Assembly: GCA_965198325.1 (NCBI GenBank)
Contig: CBDAPE010000018.1
Coordinates: 248,001 to 312,000 of the forward strand
Length of the DNA stretch: 64,000 nt
Direction: 5' to 3'
Origin: CBDAPE01 sp965198325
GTDB taxonomy: Bacteria; Pseudomonadota; Alphaproteobacteria; UBA828; JAPUJA01
Shown piece after piece: positions 60,531-64,000 of the stretch. A program made the position numbers and the translations under genes. How positions within the stretch are numbered: the first letter of the stretch is position 1; each line of letters begins with the position of its first letter. A model generated the notes under the pieces. That model did no database searches and was not told the origin of the DNA. It saw nothing but the letters and a program-made list of their open reading frames with translations.

Positions 60531-61469
60531 TTGGCCGCTAATGAAGGTCATGATTCGTCGGACGCGGCGCTGGGCATCGCGTTCGTCCTCGCCGCGGCCG
60601 TGCTGCTCTCGTTCAAGGGCATCCTCATCAAGCTTGCCTACGCCGAAGGGGTCGGGGTCATTGCGCTTTTGTGGCTGCGCTTCGCCATCGCGCTGCCCTT
60701 CTTCTGGAGCTTCGCGGTCTGGCGGCTGGGGCCGACGCGCGTCTTTGCGATCGAGCGGCGCGACCTCTTGGCGGCGTTTCTGGGCGGGGGCCTGACCAAC
60801 TGGGGCGCCTGGGTCGCGGATTTCACCGCACTCTCGATGATCGACGTCAGCCTGTCGCGGATCATCCTGTTCAGCTTTCCGGCCTTCGTGCTGCTCTTCG
60901 ATTCGGCGCGCAAGCGCCGGGCCCCGCCGCTCCGCCAGTGGGCGGCGCTGATCCTGATCGAGGCCGGCGTGGTGCTCTCGCTGGGCGGCTTCGATGTCGG
61001 CTATATGGTGGAAAACCTCGCGGGCGCCGCCTGGGCGATGCTCTCGGGCCTGATCTTCGCGATCTACATCATGATCAACCAGGAAACCTCGGTGCGGACC
61101 GGCTCGATCCGCTTCACGGTGTTCGCGGTCACCGGCGCCTGTGCCGTGCTGACCGTGCATTTCTTCGCGGCCCATCCGGTGAGCGACCTCGCGATAAGTC
61201 CGATGGGGCTGCTGTGGGCCGGGTTGCTCGCGATCCTCGCGACGCTCGTGCCCTATTTCATGTTCTCGGAAGGCATCCGGCGCGCCGGCGCGGCGCGTGC
61301 CTCGCTGGTAAGCGCGATCGGTCCGCCGGCCACGGTTCTGCTCGCCTTCCTGATCCTGGGCGAGCGGATGGGACCGATCCAGCTCCTCGGCGGCGCGGTG
61401 GTGATCCTAGGCGTCGTGGCGCTGGAGGCCCGCTGGCAGCGGAGTGCGCTCCGGGGCGGTCCCGAATGA
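60531..61469 (+). CDS. EamA/DMT family transporter
   Basis: A 312-residue inner membrane protein with ten predicted spans and two EamA repeats, as in the drug/metabolite transporter superfamily (amino acid or metabolite exporters). The start is TTG at 60531 (reading MAANEGHDSSD) with no good ribosome-binding site. It sits exactly where the AT-rich segment gives way to high-GC sequence, so the original start or promoter may have been replaced. The glutamine-synthetase-like gene follows 100 bp downstream. The substrate is unknown. Confidence 0.85.
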   Translation: MAANEGHDSSDAALGIAFVLAAAVLLSFKGILIKLAYAEGVGVIALLWLRFAIALPFFWSFAVWRLGPTRVFAIERRDLLAAFLGGGLTNWGAWVADFTALSMIDVSLSRIILFSFPAFVLLFDSARKRRAPPLRQWAALILIEAGVVLSLGGFDVGYMVENLAGAAWAMLSGLIFAIYIMINQETSVRTGSIRFTVFAVTGACAVLTVHFFAAHPVSDLAISPMGLLWAGLLAILATLVPYFMFSEGIRRAGAARASLVSAIGPPATVLLAFLILGERMGPIQLLGGAVVILGVVALEARWQRSALRGGPE

Positions 61470-61569
61470 CGCCGTCCCCCGTCTTGCATCGATGGCGGGG
61501 GGCGGGGTACATCTGGCAGCGCGCCGGGCGAGACCGCACCGGCGCCGACCACATCCAAGGGAGATCACC

Positions 61570-62925
61570 ATGGCCGCACCCTCGCTGGCGGCGTCGACCG
61601 CCGCCAAGGCGCTCGCCGCGCTCAAGGCCCGCAAGGCCCGTTTCGTTCATGTCGGAATGTTCGACTACGAGGGCAGCTTTCGCGAGCGCCGCCTGCCGCT
61701 CGATCTGGCGAAGCTCGCGTTCGACGGTTCGCTCGAGTGGTGCAACAACGTGCGCGGCTGGGATCCCACCGACGCCATGTGGGATCCCCGCCCCGTGGTG
61801 GGCGAGGCGACCCGGATCGATCCGGCCAGCGGGCGCGCTTACGGCTTCGAGAAGGACGCGGCGCTTTATGTGACCGATTATGTCGGGGTGTCCGCCGCCG
61901 CCTCGCCCCGCGACCTGCTCGTCAGTCAGGTCGCGAAGGCCGACGCCATGGGCTACGCGGTCAAGGCGGCCTTCGAGTGCGAGTACTTCATCCTCGACGA
62001 GAGCGCGGACTCCTTGCGCGAGAAGAAGTTCTCGAACCTCGCCTTCTTCGCCGTGGACAACCGCTGCTGGGATGCCATGCCGGCGGCCGAGAATGCGGGC
62101 TTTATCGCCGATCTCGACGACGCCATGGCGGCGATGGACATCCCGCTGTTCGCCGTCGGCCTCGAGCTTGGGCCCGGTTGCTTCGAGGCGACCCTGCGTG
62201 CGCGGGACTGCCTGCGCGCGGCGGACGATGCCGCCTTCTTCAAAGTGTTCACCAAGGCCTTCTGCCACCAGCACGGGCTGAGCGCATCGTTCATGGCCCA
62301 GATGGATGCCTCCGTCGCCGGCCTCTCGGGTCATATTCACATGTCGCTGGCCGACAAGAAGACGGGCCGGCCGGTGTTTTTCGACAAGCGCCAGCCGGAC
62401 AATCTGAGCAAGACCTTGCGCCATTTCACCGGCGGGATGCTGACCCACATGCCCGATCACACCGTGCTCTCGGCCGGCACGGTTAACGCCTACCGGCGGC
62501 TGGTGCCGGGAAACTGGTCGCCGCGCACGCCGACCTGGGGGATCGGCAACTATTCGGTCGCGGTGCGTGCGGTGGCGGTCAATGCGGCGCAGGCGCGCCT
62601 CGAATTCCGCGTCCCCGCCGCCGATACCAACCCTCACCTCGCCATGGCCCAGATGCTGGCCACGGGCCTGTGGGGCATCGAGCACAAGACCGAGCCGCCC
62701 AAGCCGGTTACGGGCAACGCCCGGGATATCGCGTTCCCGAGGCGCAAAGCCCTGCCGCGCAACCTGCTCGACGGCGCCGAGCGGCTGATGGCGTCGAAGA
62801 GCGCGAAGGCCTTCTACGGCGAAGCGTTCGTGGATCAGTTCGGCCGCTCGCGGCTGAACGAATACACCGCCTGCAGCCGCGACGTGAGCCCGTTCGAGCG
62901 GAGCCGTTACATGGATGTGGTCTAG
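61570..62925 (+). CDS. glutamine synthetase family ligase (possible gamma-glutamyl-amine ligase)
   Basis: A 451-residue glutamine-synthetase-fold ligase. Metal and ATP motifs are present: E136 and E138 in FECEYF, H255/H257 in SGHIHMSL, NAYRRL at 306-311 and LEFRVP at 344-349. It is not the housekeeping GlnA: the N-terminus and the metal-site motif differ. Relatives such as PuuA and gamma-glutamylmethylamide synthetase join glutamate to amines with ATP. The start at 61570 follows AGGGAGA. Amine oxidoreductase and amidotransferase genes at 51-55 kb would fit a gamma-glutamyl pathway, but they are not adjacent. Confidence 0.85.
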   Translation: MAAPSLAASTAAKALAALKARKARFVHVGMFDYEGSFRERRLPLDLAKLAFDGSLEWCNNVRGWDPTDAMWDPRPVVGEATRIDPASGRAYGFEKDAALYVTDYVGVSAAASPRDLLVSQVAKADAMGYAVKAAFECEYFILDESADSLREKKFSNLAFFAVDNRCWDAMPAAENAGFIADLDDAMAAMDIPLFAVGLELGPGCFEATLRARDCLRAADDAAFFKVFTKAFCHQHGLSASFMAQMDASVAGLSGHIHMSLADKKTGRPVFFDKRQPDNLSKTLRHFTGGMLTHMPDHTVLSAGTVNAYRRLVPGNWSPRTPTWGIGNYSVAVRAVAVNAAQARLEFRVPAADTNPHLAMAQMLATGLWGIEHKTEPPKPVTGNARDIAFPRRKALPRNLLDGAERLMASKSAKAFYGEAFVDQFGRSRLNEYTACSRDVSPFERSRYMDVV

Positions 62926-62944
62926 GAGATTGTGGACGGACGCG

Positions 62945-62960
62945 CGGGCCGGGCGGCCCG
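62945..62960. terminator. hairpin between convergent genes
   Basis: CGGGCC (62945-62950) and GGCCCG (62955-62960) form a short GC stem in the 57-bp gap between two convergent genes, followed on the plus strand by GGCCCGATTCTTG. The T-tract is poor. Termination is suggested by position. Confidence 0.35.
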
Positions 62961-62982
62961 GGCCCGATTCTTGAGGCGGCGC

Positions 62983-63198
62983 CTAGCGGCCGTTGCGCAG
63001 GGTCTTCCAGCGCCCGGCCAAGGCCTCGGCGACCTGGTCCCAGCCCACGTTGCTTTGGGGCCGGCGGCCGATCATCTGGGCGTAGAGGTCGTTGGGCTCG
63101 GCGCCCCGGCGCTGCCAGTTGAGGCACTGTTCGACGGCGATGGTCTGGGCTTCGACCGCAAGCTCGAATGCGGAGAACTGGGGATTGTCGCAATGCAT
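62983..63198 (-). CDS. hypothetical protein, 71 residues
   Basis: A small soluble protein starting MHCDNPQFSAFELAVEAQ and ending LAGRWKTLRNGR. It contains a predicted amphipathic helix region but no recognised domain. The ATG at 63198 is preceded by GAGAGGAACGAGGC, an adequate ribosome-binding site. The gene lies between the glutamine-synthetase-like gene (convergent) and the CPBP protease gene (same strand, 195 bp upstream). It is likely real because of composition and spacing, but no function is proposed. Confidence 0.5.
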   Translation of the reverse strand: MHCDNPQFSAFELAVEAQTIAVEQCLNWQRRGAEPNDLYAQMIGRRPQSNVGWDQVAEALAGRWKTLRNGR

Positions 63199-63332
63199 GG
63201 CGCGCCTCGTTCCTCTCTGCCTGTGCCCAGCGTCGCACGGGTGCGCGTCCCAGACTGTGATGGCTGACAACGCGAGCAGAGATTCTTGCACCAGATGTCG
63301 TAAATTTCTCTTAAAGACCCACGAAATCTGGA

Positions 63333-63352
63333 AGGGGGACTGGAAGCCCCCT
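63333..63352 (-). terminator. hairpin downstream of the CPBP protease gene
   Basis: AGGGGG (63333-63338) and CCCCCT (63347-63352) form a stem with an 8-base loop, 41 bp beyond the stop of the leftward protease gene. On the minus strand it is followed by TCCAGATTT. A second palindromic GC block lies next to it. A terminator is plausible, but the T-tract is weak. Confidence 0.35.
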
Positions 63353-63393
63353 CGCCCGGGGCGGCCCGGGAGGCTGGTTCGCCCGGGCGACGC

Positions 63394-64000
63394 TCAGATG
63401 AAGTCGATCAGGTTGATCATGTAGTGAAGGAAGATCACCAGGACGAGCGAGCGCTGCCACATATAGATGCCCGCGAGCATGCCGCCGAGGACGAAGGTGT
63501 AGCCCAGCGCGCCGAGTCCGCCGCTCCAGTGCATCAGGGCGAACATCAGCGTCGATACGAGCAGCACGGCGGGCGCGCCGAGGCCCAGCCGCTCGAGATA
63601 GCGGAACGCGACCCGCCGGCACAGCAGCTCTTCGGAGACCGCGACCAGAAGCAGGCCCGCGGTCAGGTCGAAGACGTCGAGCCAGTCGAAGCCCGTGGCG
63701 GGATACTGGAAGAGCACGAAATCGGGCATCGCACCGTTGACCGGCGCGAGAATGTAAATGTCCGCCAGTTGGTGAAACCCGTAGGCGACGCCCAGGAAGG
63801 GCAGGACGAACCACCAGTCGAGGCGCCGGCCCTCGCCGGCGAGAGCGAGCCCCCGAAGCGGGGGAAGCAGCAGCAGGATCGCGAGGCCGAGGATGCGGGT
63901 CAGGTAATCCGTGAGATAGACCGGCCAGCCCGGCTCGCCCTTGACCAGCTCGATGAACAGGAAATCGTTGAACCAGTAGGGCGCAATAGCCAGCGCGACG
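63394..64000 (-). CDS. CPBP family intramembrane metalloprotease, partial
   Basis: A multi-span membrane protein with the CPBP (CAAX protease/bacteriocin-processing) motifs SEELLCRRVAF (EExxxR), a conserved His in FALMHW and another in FLHYMINL. The frame continues to the window edge, through DWWFVLPFLGVAYGFHQL, so the N-terminus lies beyond 64000. Bacterial members are poorly characterised; some process peptides or confer self-immunity. No bacteriocin gene is visible nearby. Confidence 0.8.
   Translation of the reverse strand, partial: VALAIAPYWFNDFLFIELVKGEPGWPVYLTDYLTRILGLAILLLLPPLRGLALAGEGRRLDWWFVLPFLGVAYGFHQLADIYILAPVNGAMPDFVLFQYPATGFDWLDVFDLTAGLLLVAVSEELLCRRVAFRYLERLGLGAPAVLLVSTLMFALMHWSGGLGALGYTFVLGGMLAGIYMWQRSLVLVIFLHYMINLIDFI

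Noticed and set aside
61258..62685. 475-codon minus-strand frame opposite the glutamine-synthetase-like gene
   Set aside because: The plus strand carries the metal- and ATP-binding motifs and a good ribosome-binding site.
1..64000. tRNA, rRNA or CRISPR loci
   Set aside because: No cloverleaf, rRNA segment or regularly spaced repeat array was recognised by reading. A tRNAscan-type or covariance-model search was not possible here.

Overview
The window is a high-GC chromosomal segment of an alphaproteobacterium, most likely from a Rhodospirillales-like lineage. The evidence is gene content and order: a pmbA-cysQ-ABC exporter-DUF374-waaA-lpxK-lpxL block, an ileS-lspA-DUF3035-M16-M16 block beside ribF and maoC, and a MutL with the endonuclease motif found in bacteria that lack MutH. 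No rRNA, tRNA or CRISPR array was recognised.

Region 1 (1-31.8 kb) is mostly housekeeping. It holds a frameshifted pyridine nucleotide-disulphide oxidoreductase at the left edge, a small membrane protein behind a dyad-rich promoter region, a GGCT-like protein, ubiD, a tightly packed outer-membrane lipid operon (pmbA to lpxL, 4.2-12.2 kb), an M23 peptidase overlapping xseA, purD, tadA, a PuuD-like amidotransferase, rluB-rsmD, mutL-pgi, two M16 peptidases, a DUF3035 lipoprotein, lspA, ileS, ribF, a MaoC hydratase and an acyl-CoA synthetase. Many neighbours overlap by 1-20 bases, so they are probably co-transcribed and translationally coupled.

Region 2 (32.1-35.4 kb) is a NarL-type response regulator gene cut 16 codons before its stop by an IS21-family element. 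The element has a clean 6-bp target duplication, and its istA and istB are fused into one reading frame.

Region 3 (35.5-55.2 kb) is a catabolic and uptake region: two paralogous pairs of MalF/MalG-type permeases, one binding protein, one ATPase preceded by two tiny membrane proteins, a dimethylglycine/sarcosine dehydrogenase-like flavoprotein, three short-chain dehydrogenases, two tandem class III aminotransferases, an isochorismatase-fold hydrolase, a transsulfuration-type PLP enzyme, a PuuB-like amine oxidoreductase and two class I amidotransferases. With the glutamine-synthetase-like ligase at 61.6 kb, this suggests use of an amino or N-methylated compound, possibly through gamma-glutamyl intermediates. 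The substrate is not evident from sequence.

Region 4 (55.4-60.5 kb) begins with the first codons of a Na+/H+ antiporter gene, cut by a second, inverted and diverged copy of the IS21 element. That copy has no target duplication. Beyond it lies an AT-rich segment of foreign character with a truncated gene, a frameshifted purM homologue and an orphan small gene. Region 5 (60.5-64 kb) returns to high GC: an EamA transporter, the glutamine-synthetase-like ligase, a small protein and a CPBP membrane protease running off the right edge.

Five genes carry a single-base frameshift (left-edge oxidoreductase, first SDR, binding protein, isochorismatase, purM). In the four complete genes one base restores a normal frame. 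They could be real pseudogenes, but this many in 64 kb also fits residual indel errors in the assembly, and read-level checking should come first.
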